From Streptomyces puniciscabiei (GTDB lineage Bacteria; Actinomycetota; Actinomycetes; Streptomycetales; Streptomycetaceae), in NCBI RefSeq assembly GCF_006715785.1, contig NZ_VFNX01000001.1, forward strand, positions 806,001 through 870,000: a DNA stretch of 64,000 nucleotides. The letters run 5' to 3'. Of the stretch, positions 16,390 through 24,981 are shown piece by piece; within the stretch, counting starts at the first letter, position 1; every line of letters begins with the position of its first letter. The translations under genes and the position numbers were made by a program. Below the pieces are notes generated by a model that did not search any database, was not told the DNA's origin, and was given only the letters and a program-made list of their open reading frames with translations.

Positions 16390-17778
16390 TTACTGCGACA
16401 GGCGGTCCAGGATGAGCGGGCCCAGGTCGGTCACGTCGCCCGCGCCCATGGTGAGAACGAGATCGCCGGGCTTCGCCATTCCCGCGATCACCTCGGGGAT
16501 CCGGGCCTTGTCGTGCACGGCGGTGACGTCGGCACCGGCGGCGCGCGCGGCCTCGATGATCAGCTCGCTGGTCACGCCCGGGATCGGGTCCTCACGGGCC
16601 GGGTAGATGTCGAGGACGGCCGAGGCGTCGGCGAGCGCCAGCGACTGCCCCATCTCCTTGCCGAGCTCCTGGGTGCGGGAGAACAGGTGCGGCTGGAAGA
16701 CGACGAGGATGCGGGAGTCACCGGCGGCGGCGCGCATGGCCTCCAGGTCGGCGGTCATCTCGGTGGGGTGGTGGGCGTAGGAGTCGATGACCTGCACCCC
16801 GGCGGCCTCGCCCTTGAGCTGCAGGCGCCGCTTGACGCCGGTGTAGGCGGCGAGCGCGGGCGCGAGCCCGTCGGCCGGGATGCCGAGGGCGGCCCCGGCG
16901 GTGAGCGCGGCGACGGCGTTGAGGGCGTAGTGGCGGCCGGGCACGGAGACCGTGAAGGTCAGCTCCTGCCCGTCGAGGACCACGGTGACCCGGCTCTTCA
17001 GCCCCTGGGGGACGATCGACAGCACGCGCACGTCGGCGTCCTCGGCCTCGCCGTACGTCACCGTCCGCACCGACCCCGCGAGCCGCCGGGTCAGCTCCCG
17101 CGCGCCCTCGTGGTCGGCGGAGATCACCAGGGTGCCGCCAGGGACGATCTTCCCGGCGAAGGTCTCGAAGGACTCGTAGATCTCGTCCATCGAGGCGTAG
17201 TTGGCGTGGTGGTCGAGTTCGACGTTGAGGACGATGGCGACCTCGGGCGCGTACGTGTGGAAGCTGCGGTCCGATTCGTCCGCCTCGGCGACGAAGACCT
17301 CGCCCTCGCCGTGCAGCGCGTTGGAGCCGGGCGCGTCCAGGTCGCCGCCGATGGCGTACGACGGGTTCAGACCCAGCTCGGTGAGGGAGACGGCCAGCAT
17401 CGAGGTGGTCGTGGTCTTGCCGTGGGTACCGGCCACCGCGATCGGGCGCAGCCCCTCCATCAGCGCGGCGAGCGCGTCGGAGCGGTGCACCACCGGGATG
17501 CCCAGCTCGGCGGCGCGGGCCAGCTCGGGGTTGTCCTGGCGGATCGCCGAGGACACGACGACACAGCTCGCGTCGTCGGCGAGGTGCTCGGCGGCGTGCC
17601 CGATGTGCACGGTGGCACCGAGGGCCCGCAGCGCCTCGGCGGTCGCCGACTCCTTGGCGTCACTGCCGGCCACCTTCGCCCCGCGCTGTGCGAGGATCTT
17701 GGCGATTCCCGACATCCCGGCGCCGCCGATGCCGATGAAGTGCGGTCGGTCCATGGCGGCAGGAAGGCCGGGTGCCAT
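16390..17778 (-). CDS. murC: UDP-N-acetylmuramate--L-alanine ligase
   Basis: A 462-residue Mur ligase catalysing ATP-dependent addition of L-Ala to UDP-MurNAc in peptidoglycan synthesis. The N-terminal UMP-binding glycine motif HFIGIGGAGMSGIA is at residues 13-26 and the ATP P-loop GTHGKTTT at 117-124. The central EADESDRSF and the C-terminal domain (YAHHPTEM, FQPHLFSRT) are all present. Length is normal. It lies outside the main division/cell-wall cluster, as in other Streptomyces, and precedes msrB. Confidence 0.96.
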   Translation of the reverse strand: MAPGLPAAMDRPHFIGIGGAGMSGIAKILAQRGAKVAGSDAKESATAEALRALGATVHIGHAAEHLADDASCVVVSSAIRQDNPELARAAELGIPVVHRSDALAALMEGLRPIAVAGTHGKTTTTSMLAVSLTELGLNPSYAIGGDLDAPGSNALHGEGEVFVAEADESDRSFHTYAPEVAIVLNVELDHHANYASMDEIYESFETFAGKIVPGGTLVISADHEGARELTRRLAGSVRTVTYGEAEDADVRVLSIVPQGLKSRVTVVLDGQELTFTVSVPGRHYALNAVAALTAGAALGIPADGLAPALAAYTGVKRRLQLKGEAAGVQVIDSYAHHPTEMTADLEAMRAAAGDSRILVVFQPHLFSRTQELGKEMGQSLALADASAVLDIYPAREDPIPGVTSELIIEAARAAGADVTAVHDKARIPEVIAGMAKPGDLVLTMGAGDVTDLGPLILDRLSQ

Positions 17779-18097
17779 GTGGTTCTCCCCAAGTTTCCGG
17801 TACGACGCTGAGCGGGCCCTAGCCTATGCGCTCGGGCGCCGGGGCCCGTGCAAGGGGCGGGCCGGCCCTGCGGTGGAGGGGGCGGCGCAGCGTCGTGGCC
17901 GTGCGCATGCCGGTGGCCGTGGCGTTGGCCTCCACGCGGGTGTCGGTGGTCCCCAGCAGTTCCTGGGCGCGGCGGACCCGCTGGTCGGCAGCCATCGCAG
18001 CGGGGCGGTGCCGGTCACGGGCCCTGCAGCGGCGGCTGAGGTTGCACGCGCTCCTGCTCGCCCGGCGGGCCGGCTCCTCGGCCGTGTGGGCGAAGCC
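17779..18097. other. Interval with no convincing gene
   Basis: This is the upstream region of murC on the minus strand and the downstream region of the 18098-18571 gene. A 58-codon minus-strand frame (17995 to 17819, beginning MAADQRVRRAQELLG) exists, but it lacks a ribosome-binding site and turns into Arg/Pro-rich sequence, so I do not call it. I see no repeat or RNA gene. Confidence 0.45.
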
Positions 18098-18571
18098 CTA
18101 TGCCTTGCTGTGCGAGAACAGCTTCAGCACCGGCACCCCCACCTTGTGCCGGGCCCGGGAGGCCCAGTCCCGGTGGAAGAACTCCTCCACGTAGTGGGGG
18201 TCGGTGAGCACGATCACCTCGTCCGCGTCCACCTCGGCGACCAGGGACTTCAGCGCTTCGAGGGGGTGGTCCTCCACCAGCTGCCCCGCGGCCTGGCTCC
18301 CGGAGGCCCGCAGCGCCTGCACCGACACGTCCAGGGCCTGCTGTCCGACGCTTCGGGCGTCCTCCCCCTCGGGCGTCTCGTGTTCGCGGACCGCCTCGTC
18401 GAGTTCGCCGAGCGCGATGTCGTCGATGGCCCGCAGCAGGCGGTCCGCCTGGTCGCCGCGCGGCTGGAGGAGCACGTGGAACGCGACCGGCTCGTCTCCG
18501 TGCAAGGTGGTGACGAACTCCACGTCGGCGGACGTCAGAGCCTTCTCGATCATCAGAACGCTGGTGAACAC
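18098..18571 (-). CDS. Conserved Streptomyces protein, universal-stress-like fold possible
   Basis: A 157-residue soluble protein starting MFTSVLMIEKALTSADVEFV. The beta-alpha pattern and the C-terminal strand-turn DADEVIVLTDPHYVEEF resemble USP/nucleotide-binding folds, but the G-2x-G-9x-G(S/T) ATP motif is not seen. I recall homologues carrying the legacy name indole-3-glycerol phosphate synthase; nothing in the sequence supports that TIM-barrel enzyme, which is over 250 residues. It is a single gene between murC and a pyrimidine reductase-like gene. Function unknown. Confidence 0.7.
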   Translation of the reverse strand: MFTSVLMIEKALTSADVEFVTTLHGDEPVAFHVLLQPRGDQADRLLRAIDDIALGELDEAVREHETPEGEDARSVGQQALDVSVQALRASGSQAAGQLVEDHPLEALKSLVAEVDADEVIVLTDPHYVEEFFHRDWASRARHKVGVPVLKLFSHSKA

Positions 18572-18701
18572 CGAACGCCTCTTCTCCTCCGTGGGCCGGA
18601 CAAGGCCCCTGCGGAAACCATCCTGCCCGTGATCGCACGAGTTCTGCCGGTACCCAAGTCTGCCCTGCGGGAGCTAAACGGAACGGCACATTCCGCTGAT
18701 T

Positions 18702-19580
18702 TCAGGACCGGCGGTAGCGGCCGAACAGGAATCCGGCGTCCTCCAGGAGGGACACGAGCTCGAACCGGTGCGGCACGGCGACCGGCGGTCCCCCGGCGAT
18801 GCGCTGCGCGTCGCCCGCGGTGAGCATGGGCGACAGGGTCAGGCACAGCTCGTCCAGCACCTCGGCGGCGACCAGCTGGCCGAGCAGCCGGGGACCGCCC
18901 TCGGTGAGCAGCCGGGTGTGGCCGAGGCCGGCCAGGGCACGCACCGCCCGTGCGGGGTCGACACCGCCGCCCTCACCGGCGATCACCACCTTGGCGCCGG
19001 CCTTCTCGGCCGCGGCGACACGGTCGGGGGCGGCCGCGGATCCGGTGAGCACCAGGGTGGGCACCAGGGGCGAGGTGAACAGCGGGAGCGAGAAGTCCAG
19101 GTCCAGGCTCGCGCTGACGACCGCGATCGCCGGCGCCGGGCCCTGTCCGGCGGCCTCCCGCGCCTCGGCGAACTCCGCACGCGCGCGTGCGGGGCGGTAC
19201 CCCTCCTGGCGCACCGTTTCCGCGCCCACCACGATCACGTCCGCGAGCGCCCGCAGCGTGCCGAAGATCCGCATGTCGGCGGCGCTGGAGATGGGCTGGG
19301 AGCGCCCCTCGTGCTGGGCGGCCCCGTCGAGCGTGGACACCATGTTGGCCCGCAGCCACGGCCGCGGGGCGCCGGGCGGCTCCGGGTAGGCGTAGGCGGC
19401 GGCCAGCTCATCGAGACTCCACTCACGGTCGACGTGGGCGTCGTGGTCGACATGGCCGCCGGTACCACCGGGCCCATGGGCCACCAAAGTCCCGGCAACC
19501 CCCCTCGCCCCCTCCCTCTCGGCCACCCCGCCGGAGGCCTGGGCTGCTGTTTCGTCGGTCACAGGGAACAGGCGTCGCAT
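18702..19580 (-). CDS. Pyrimidine reductase family protein (RibD C-terminal domain-like)
   Basis: A 292-residue protein. ATG 19580 (MRRLFPVTDE) is chosen because upstream codons look random and it leaves a 37-base divergent gap to zapE. After a variable, acidic N-terminus (~1-50), the RibD_C/dihydrofolate-reductase-like core shows RANMVSTLDGAAQ, DVIVVGAETVRQEGY, LLTEGGPRLLGQL and TLSPMLTAGDAQRI. Such stand-alone reductase domains use NADPH on pyrimidine or pterin-like substrates. It is not in a riboflavin operon, so the substrate is uncertain. Confidence 0.85.
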   Translation of the reverse strand: MRRLFPVTDETAAQASGGVAEREGARGVAGTLVAHGPGGTGGHVDHDAHVDREWSLDELAAAYAYPEPPGAPRPWLRANMVSTLDGAAQHEGRSQPISSAADMRIFGTLRALADVIVVGAETVRQEGYRPARARAEFAEAREAAGQGPAPAIAVVSASLDLDFSLPLFTSPLVPTLVLTGSAAAPDRVAAAEKAGAKVVIAGEGGGVDPARAVRALAGLGHTRLLTEGGPRLLGQLVAAEVLDELCLTLSPMLTAGDAQRIAGGPPVAVPHRFELVSLLEDAGFLFGRYRRS

Positions 19581-19617
19581 GTCGTGCAGTGTGACACGGC
19601 GCTTAGCATGGATAACC

Positions 19618-20721
19618 GTGTCGTCCTCCACCACCGCCCCCGGATCCAGCCCTCTGACCGAAGCGGGCCCGCTGTCCCTGTGCGCCCGCGAGCCGCACGT
19701 CCCCGCGGACCGGCTGGTCGCCGAGATGGTGCCGCCCCCACGCTTCGACTCGGTCCGCTTCTCGACGTACATACCGGACCCGAACCAGCCCAGCCAGACC
19801 GAGGCCGTGCGGGTGCTCGAGGGCTTCGCGGGCGGGCTCGGCGGGGCGCACGCCTCCGGCGCCGGCCGGCGCGGCTTCCTCGGCCTCGGCAGGGCCAGGG
19901 CGCCCAAGGTCCCGGCCGGCCCTCGCGGGGTCTACCTGGACGGCGGCTACGGCGTCGGCAAGACCCATCTGCTCGCCTCCCTGTGGCACGCCACCCCGGC
20001 CGAGCCCGCACTGAAGGCGTTCGGCACCTTCGTGGAGCTGACCAACCTGGTCGGCGCCCTCGGCTTCCAGCAGACCGTGCAGACCCTCTCCGGGCACCGC
20101 CTGCTGTGCATCGACGAGTTCGAGCTGGACGACCCGGGCGACACGGTCCTCGTGTCGACCCTGCTCGGCAAGCTGGTCGAGGCGGGCGTGGCGCTCGCCG
20201 CCACCTCCAACACGCTGCCGGGCAAGCTGGGCGAGGGCCGGTTCGCCGCCGCCGACTTCCTGCGCGAGATCCAGGGCCTGTCGGCCCACTTCCGCACCCT
20301 GCGCATCGACGGCGAGGACTACCGCCACCGCGGCCTGCCCGAGGCACCGCGGCCCTTCACCGACGAAGAGGTGACGAAGGCGGCCTACGCCACCGTGGGC
20401 GCCTCGCTGGACGACTTCCCGCATCTGCTGGCGCACCTGGCCAAGGTGCACCCGAGCCGCTACGGCGCGCTGACCGACGGGGTGAAGGCGGTGTGCCTCA
20501 CCGATGTGGCACCGGTGCCGGACCAGTCGACGGCGCTGCGGCTCGTGGTGCTCGCGGACCGCCTCTACGACCGCGAGGTCCCGGTGCTGGCCTCGGGGCT
20601 GCCGTTCGACAGGCTGTTCAGCGAGGAGATGCTGAACGGCGGCTACCGCAAGAAGTACTTCCGCGCGATATCCCGGCTCACCGCGCTCGCGCGCGACGCG
20701 AAGGGGCTCGTCGGCTCGTAG
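19618..20721 (+). CDS. zapE: Cell division protein ZapE / AFG1-like ATPase
   Basis: A 367-residue P-loop ATPase starting at GTG 19618. Walker A GGYGVGKTHLLASLWH and Walker B LLCIDEFELDDPGD are present, with the sensor-like ATSNTLPGKLGEGRF and the C-terminal FDRLFSEEMLNGGYRKKYFR. These are hallmarks of the AFG1/ZapE family, which in Proteobacteria binds FtsZ; the role in actinomycetes is unproven. It is transcribed divergently from the pyrimidine reductase-like gene with only 37 bases between starts, and a strong hairpin follows its stop. Confidence 0.88.
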   Translation: MSSSTTAPGSSPLTEAGPLSLCAREPHVPADRLVAEMVPPPRFDSVRFSTYIPDPNQPSQTEAVRVLEGFAGGLGGAHASGAGRRGFLGLGRARAPKVPAGPRGVYLDGGYGVGKTHLLASLWHATPAEPALKAFGTFVELTNLVGALGFQQTVQTLSGHRLLCIDEFELDDPGDTVLVSTLLGKLVEAGVALAATSNTLPGKLGEGRFAAADFLREIQGLSAHFRTLRIDGEDYRHRGLPEAPRPFTDEEVTKAAYATVGASLDDFPHLLAHLAKVHPSRYGALTDGVKAVCLTDVAPVPDQSTALRLVVLADRLYDREVPVLASGLPFDRLFSEEMLNGGYRKKYFRAISRLTALARDAKGLVGS

Positions 20722-20785
20722 TCAGGGGCCGGATCCAGCCACGCGAACGGCACTTTTCACGCTCTCTTGCGCTCTTAACGCGCAG

Positions 20786-20815
20786 TTAACCCTGCAAAGG
20801 ACTTTGCAGGGTTAA
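20786..20815. terminator. Perfect 14-bp inverted repeat with 2-base centre
   Basis: TTAACCCTGCAAAG (20786-20799), centre GA, then CTTTGCAGGGTTAA (20802-20815), followed by TCTGTTTCTT. It lies 65 bases after the zapE stop. A T-rich tail favours an intrinsic terminator, but the A/T-rich arms and near-zero loop also fit a protein-binding palindrome upstream of the next gene. Confidence 0.7.
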
Positions 20816-20886
20816 TCTGTTTCTTGACCATCCATTGACCAGTGTTTGGTGCACGCGAGAGACGTGAAACGAGGGAGGGAGGGTGC

Positions 20887-21225
20887 ATGTTCCGAGGTAC
20901 GACGGCCCGGACCGTGCTCGCCTCCCTCGCCGTCGTCCTGCTCGCCCTGCTCTTCTCCGCATCCCCGGAAACCTTCACACCTGCGCACACGCTCAGTGAA
21001 GCAACGGCCAAGGCCGAGACCGGAACCACGCCGTCCGAACAGCCGGTGGGCGACCAGGCGGACGTGTTCCGCGGCTGCGCCTCCCGCCGCGCGCGGCAGC
21101 ACCCCCTCATACCCGGCCGGGCAGCCGGCGCCGGCCCCTCACCCATGCCCGGCACCGCGCACGTCCCGGCCACCGGAGCCTCCAGAGCCCACACCCCGGC
21201 AGCGCTTCAGGTCTTCCGCTGCTGA
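20887..21225 (+). CDS. Small secreted or membrane-anchored protein upstream of carbonic anhydrase
   Basis: A 112-residue protein starting at ATG 20887 behind a GGGAGG-rich site. An N-terminal hydrophobic segment (TVLASLAVVLLALLFSASPE, residues ~9-28) is a signal peptide or anchor. The rest is polar with two or three cysteines (FRGCASRR near residue 62, terminal FRC) and no recognised domain. It precedes the carbonic anhydrase and SulP genes on the same strand, so it may belong with that bicarbonate/sulfate system. Function unknown. Confidence 0.65.
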   Translation: MFRGTTARTVLASLAVVLLALLFSASPETFTPAHTLSEATAKAETGTTPSEQPVGDQADVFRGCASRRARQHPLIPGRAAGAGPSPMPGTAHVPATGASRAHTPAALQVFRC

Positions 21226-21305
21226 CAGGCGCTCAACTCCCCCCCCCACAACTGTTGTTCAAGTCCGACGCGCCCGTGCAGGCGCGCCAGGAGGAACCCA
21301 CACAT

Positions 21306-21884
21306 ATGCAGCCCCTCATCGACAACGCCCGTACCTTCGGACAGCGCCCTGAGGAGTTCGCCGAGCTCGCCGAAGGCCAGTCCCCGCAGGTGCTGTTCAT
21401 CACCTGCTCCGATTCCCGGGTCGTCCCGGCCCTGATCACGGGCGCGCGCCCCGGCCAGCTCTTCGAGCTGCGCACCGCGGGCAACATCGTCCCGCCCCAC
21501 ACCTCGCAGCACCCCACCAGCGAGGCCGCCACCATCGAGTACGCCGTGGAGGTGCTCGGCGTCCGCGACATCGTGGTCTGCGGCCACTCGCACTGCGGTG
21601 CCGTCGGCGCGCTGGTGCGCGGCGACGACCTGACCGCCGTACCCGCCGTGCGCGACTGGCTCGCCCACGCCACCCCGCGTCCGGCCGGCCAGGCCGAGGA
21701 CCCGGAGGTCGCCGAGGGCGTGCAGGCCCATGTGCTGACCCAGCTGCTGCGGCTGCGCTCGTACCCGTGTGTCGAACGCAGACTGACGGAGGGTCAACTC
21801 GCCCTGCACGCCTGGTACTACGAGGTGCACACCGGCGCCGTACGGGTGCACCGCCCGCAGACCGACACCTTCGAGTCCCTGTGA
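21306..21884 (+). CDS. Beta-class carbonic anhydrase
   Basis: A 192-residue enzyme interconverting CO2 and bicarbonate. I chose ATG 21306, nine bases after GAGGAA. The zinc ligands are visible: Cys and Asp in ITCSDSRVVP, and His and Cys in CGHSHCGAVGAL. The family motif ELRTAGNIVPP is also present. Its stop overlaps the start of the SulP gene (GTGA), so the pair is translationally coupled. The pairing suggests bicarbonate supplied to or taken from the transporter. Confidence 0.95.
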   Translation: MQPLIDNARTFGQRPEEFAELAEGQSPQVLFITCSDSRVVPALITGARPGQLFELRTAGNIVPPHTSQHPTSEAATIEYAVEVLGVRDIVVCGHSHCGAVGALVRGDDLTAVPAVRDWLAHATPRPAGQAEDPEVAEGVQAHVLTQLLRLRSYPCVERRLTEGQLALHAWYYEVHTGAVRVHRPQTDTFESL

Positions 21885-23377
21885 GCGCGCCGATGACCAG
21901 CAAGAACCTCATATCCCGGTTCCCTTGTCTGCGGCAGGACTTCGCCGCTTCCCTCGTCGTCTTCCTGGTCGCGCTGCCGCTGTGCGTGGGCGTGGCCGTC
22001 GCCTCCGGGGTTCCGGCCGAACTCGGCCTGGTCACCGGCATCGTGGGCGGGCTCGTCACCGGGCTGATGCGCGGCAGCAGCCTGCAGGTGTCGGGTCCGG
22101 CGGCCGGACTGACCGTGCTCGTCTTCGAGGCGGTCAAGGAGTTCGGGCTGCCGGCACTCGGCGTGATCGTGCTCGCCACCGGGCTCCTCCAGGTGGCGAT
22201 GGGCCTGCTGAAGCTGGGCCGCTACTTCCGCGCCATCTCGGTCTCGGTCGTCGAGGGCATGCTGGCCGGAATCGGACTGGTGCTCATCGCCGGGCAGTTG
22301 TACCCGGCGCTGGCCGCCAAGGCCCCCGACTCCGGCCTCGGCAAGATCGCCGGGCTGCCGGGGGCGTTCCTGGACGCCCTCGGCGACGGCAGGGCGGTGG
22401 CCTCGCTCGCCGTGTGCGCGGGCACGATCGCGGTGCTGCTGCTGTGGAGGCACGTCCCGGCGAAGGTCCGCACGCTGCCCGGCCCGCTGGCCGCGGTCGG
22501 CCTCGCCACGGTGGCCGCGTTCGCGCTGGACCTGCCGGTGGCCACGGTGGAGGTGCACGGTCTGCTGGGCTCGGTCCAGCCGCCGCCGCTGAGCGCGTTC
22601 GGCGAGCTGGCGGGCGTGGGGCTGCTCGGCACGATCGTGGCCTTCACGCTGATCGCCTCCGCCGAGTCGCTGTTCAGCGCGGCCGCCGTGGACCGACTGC
22701 ACTCCGGGCCGCGCACCGCGTACGACAAGGAGCTGCTCGCGCAGGGTGCCGGCAACACGGTGTGCGGGCTGCTGGGCGCGCTGCCGATGACCGCGGTGAT
22801 CGTGCGCAGCGCGGCCAACGTCCAGGCGGGCGCCCGCACCAAGGCCTCCCGCGTGCTGCACGGCGTGTGGCTGCTGCTGTTCGCCGCGCTGCTGCCGGGC
22901 GTGCTCGCCCACATCCCGGTCCCGGCGCTCGCCGGCATCCTGATCCACTCCGGTGCCAAGCTGGTCCCGGTCCGTGCGCTGGCCGTGCTGTGGCGCGAGC
23001 ACCGGGGCGAGGCGCTGATCCTGGCCGTGACGGCGGTGTCGATCGTGGCGGTCAGCATGTTCGAGGGCGTGCTGATCGGCCTGGCGCTGGCGGTGGTCAA
23101 AACGGCCTGGCAGGCCTCGCACATCAAGCTGGAGGTCATCGACAAGGGCGCGGGCCCGGTCGACGCCCACCTGACGGGCAACGCGACCTTCCTGCGGCTG
23201 CCGAAGATCCTGGACAGCCTGGAGTCGCTGCCCCAGGACCGCCCGGTCCGCCTGGACCTGTCCGGCCTGCACCACCTGGACCACGCCTGCCGTACGGCGT
23301 TGGAGAACTGGGCCGAGCGGCACAGCGCGGTGGGGACGGAGCCGGTGAGGCTGATGGCTCCCGCGCCGGCGGGCTGA
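21881..23377 (+). CDS. SulP family inorganic anion transporter with C-terminal STAS-like domain
   Basis: A 498-residue protein starting at GTG 21881, which overlaps the carbonic anhydrase stop; ATG 21893 is an alternative. Residues ~20-405 hold 10-14 membrane helices with the SulP features LVVFLVALPLCVGVAVASG and GSSLQVSGPAAGLTVLVFE. The last ~90 residues form a short STAS-like domain (VRLDLSGLHHLDHACRTAL). Fusion or pairing of SulP with beta-carbonic anhydrase is typical of bicarbonate-transporting members, so bicarbonate is the favoured substrate, with sulfate possible. Confidence 0.92.
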   Translation: MSAPMTSKNLISRFPCLRQDFAASLVVFLVALPLCVGVAVASGVPAELGLVTGIVGGLVTGLMRGSSLQVSGPAAGLTVLVFEAVKEFGLPALGVIVLATGLLQVAMGLLKLGRYFRAISVSVVEGMLAGIGLVLIAGQLYPALAAKAPDSGLGKIAGLPGAFLDALGDGRAVASLAVCAGTIAVLLLWRHVPAKVRTLPGPLAAVGLATVAAFALDLPVATVEVHGLLGSVQPPPLSAFGELAGVGLLGTIVAFTLIASAESLFSAAAVDRLHSGPRTAYDKELLAQGAGNTVCGLLGALPMTAVIVRSAANVQAGARTKASRVLHGVWLLLFAALLPGVLAHIPVPALAGILIHSGAKLVPVRALAVLWREHRGEALILAVTAVSIVAVSMFEGVLIGLALAVVKTAWQASHIKLEVIDKGAGPVDAHLTGNATFLRLPKILDSLESLPQDRPVRLDLSGLHHLDHACRTALENWAERHSAVGTEPVRLMAPAPAG

Positions 23378-23392
23378 GGCAGCTCCGGTCGG

Positions 23393-23422
23393 CCGAGTCG
23401 GGAGGTACCCCCTCCGACTCGG
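23393..23422. terminator. Terminator hairpin after sulP
   Basis: CCGAGTCGG (23393-23401) pairs with CCGACTCGG (23414-23422), and the inner bases GAGG/CCTC extend the stem with a bulge. It lies 15 bases after the SulP stop and before the SPFH gene promoter region. Confidence 0.65.
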
Positions 23423-23488
23423 TCGGCCCCGAAGTGGCATATCGTTACAGCAGCGGACAAAAACGGGCCTCTTGGTGAGGAGGTCACC

Positions 23489-24340
23489 ATGGTCCAGGAA
23501 CTGCTGGGAGCGATCGCCGCGGCGGGCTGCGCCGGTCTGGTGTACCTGGCGATGGCGGCCCGCGTGGTCAAGCAGTACGAACGGGGCGTGCTGTTCCGCC
23601 TCGGGCGCGTCGCGGGTGACGTACGGCCGCCGGGCCTGACGCTGATCATCCCCTTCGTGGACCGGCTGCAGAAGGTCAACATGCAGATCGTGACGCTGCC
23701 GGTACCCGCCCAGGAGGGCATCACCCGGGACAACGTCACCGTCCGCGTGGACGCGGTCGTCTACTTCCGGGTGGTCGACGCGGAGAGCGCGCTGGTGCGG
23801 GTGGAGGACTACAAGTTCGCGGTCTCGCAGATGGCCCAGACCTCCCTCCGGTCGATCATCGGCAAGAGCGACCTGGACGATCTTCTCTCCAACCGCGAGA
23901 AGCTCAACCAGGGCCTGGAACTGATGATCGACAGCCCCGCCGTCGGCTGGGGCGTCCAGGTCGACCGCGTCGAGATCAAGGACGTCTCGCTGCCGGACAC
24001 GATGAAGCGGTCCATGGCCCGCCAGGCCGAGGCGGACCGGGAACGCCGGGCCCGGATCATCAACGCGGACGCCGAGTACCAGGCCTCCAAGAAGCTGGCC
24101 GAGGCCGCCCAGCAGATGGCCGACACCCCCGCCGCCCTCCAGCTGCGGCTGCTGCAGACCGTGATGGCGGTGTCCGCCGAGAAGAACTCCACACTGGTCC
24201 TGCCCATCCCGGTGGAGCTGCTGCACTTCCTGGAGCGGGGCAACCGGCAGGCCGCGCCGGACGGCGACGGGGAGCTCCGCCTGGAGAGCGGCGACCGGCA
24301 GACCGCGCCGAACGACGACAAGGAGCTCCGGTCCGGATAG
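23489..24340 (+). CDS. SPFH/Band 7 (slipin/stomatin-like) membrane protein
   Basis: A 283-residue protein starting at ATG 23489 behind GAGGAGG. One N-terminal hydrophobic helix (~5-24) is followed by a Band 7 domain (YERGVLFRLGRVAGDVRPPG, YFRVVDAESALVRVEDY, DRVEIKDVSLPDTMKRSMA). A charged coiled coil (AEADRERRARIINADAEYQ) follows. Slipins form ring-shaped scaffolds in membranes. The tail has an imperfect duplication (GNRQAAPDGDGELR then GDRQTAPNDDKELR), apparently specific to this copy. No NfeD partner gene is adjacent. Confidence 0.92.
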   Translation: MVQELLGAIAAAGCAGLVYLAMAARVVKQYERGVLFRLGRVAGDVRPPGLTLIIPFVDRLQKVNMQIVTLPVPAQEGITRDNVTVRVDAVVYFRVVDAESALVRVEDYKFAVSQMAQTSLRSIIGKSDLDDLLSNREKLNQGLELMIDSPAVGWGVQVDRVEIKDVSLPDTMKRSMARQAEADRERRARIINADAEYQASKKLAEAAQQMADTPAALQLRLLQTVMAVSAEKNSTLVLPIPVELLHFLERGNRQAAPDGDGELRLESGDRQTAPNDDKELRSG

Positions 24341-24350
24341 CGTGCCGGGC

Positions 24351-24911
24351 ATGCGCAGGAGCTGGGTGATCGCCGTGGCCGCGATGGCCGTGACGGCGGG
24401 CTGCGGGGGCGGCGGGCCGGCTGCCGCCCCCTCCCCGACGGCCCCCTCCCCGACCGCCGTCCACCGGCTGACCGTCAGCAGTACGGCCTTCCCCGACGGC
24501 GGCACCATCCCCCGCCGGAACACCTGCGACGGCGCCGACGTCTCGCCTCCGCTCACTCTCGGCGCCGTACCCGCGCACACGGCCTCGCTGGCCCTGCTGC
24601 TGCGGGATTCCGACGCCGCGCACGGCACGTTCACCCACTGGCTGGTGTGGAACATTGCCGCGCACACCACGCGACTGGCGGCGGGCGAGCATCCGCGGGG
24701 CGCGACCGAGGGCCGCAACGACTTCGGGAGGACGGGGTACGGCGGGCCCTGTCCGCCGCGTGGGGACCGGCCGCATCGCTATGTCCTCACGGTGTACGCC
24801 GTCGACCGGCGGGTCTCGCTGGGCGCCGGGGCCACGCCGGCCGGTCTGCTGCGGGCGCTTTCCGGGCACACGCTTGCTGTGGGCACGGTGACGGGCCGGT
24901 ACGGACGCTGA
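24351..24911 (+). CDS. YbhB/YbcL-type PEBP (Raf kinase inhibitor-like) lipoprotein
   Basis: A 186-residue protein. I prefer ATG 24351 (MRRSWVIAVAA) because it gives a clean lipoprotein signal ending VTAGC; GTG 24342 adds three residues. After a Pro/Ser/Thr linker the PEBP fold follows: TCDGADVSPPLTL (ligand-pocket DGxDxSPP motif), DSDAAHGTFTHWLVWNI and a C-terminal YVLTVYAVD strand. These bacterial proteins are phosphatidylethanolamine-binding-like with unknown ligand. It follows the SPFH gene by only ten bases. Confidence 0.88.
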   Translation: MRRSWVIAVAAMAVTAGCGGGGPAAAPSPTAPSPTAVHRLTVSSTAFPDGGTIPRRNTCDGADVSPPLTLGAVPAHTASLALLLRDSDAAHGTFTHWLVWNIAAHTTRLAAGEHPRGATEGRNDFGRTGYGGPCPPRGDRPHRYVLTVYAVDRRVSLGAGATPAGLLRALSGHTLAVGTVTGRYGR

Positions 24912-24981
24912 GTCGTTCGGCTGCGGCAGCGTCGCGAGGCGCCCGAACGCCATCCGGACATCAGGAACCAAAGGGGCGTCC

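Noticed and set aside
17819..17995. 58-codon minus-strand ORF upstream of murC
   Set aside because: No ribosome-binding site, and the second half is Arg/Pro-rich with no hydrophobic core or conserved pattern.
18098..18571. Naming this gene indole-3-glycerol phosphate synthase
   Set aside because: At 157 residues it cannot form the TrpC barrel and lacks its motifs. The name is a legacy annotation.
21818..24718. 966-codon minus-strand frame across carbonic anhydrase, SulP and SPFH genes
   Set aside because: Composition is His/Arg/Gln-rich nonsense and three well-supported genes with motifs and ribosome sites occupy the other strand.
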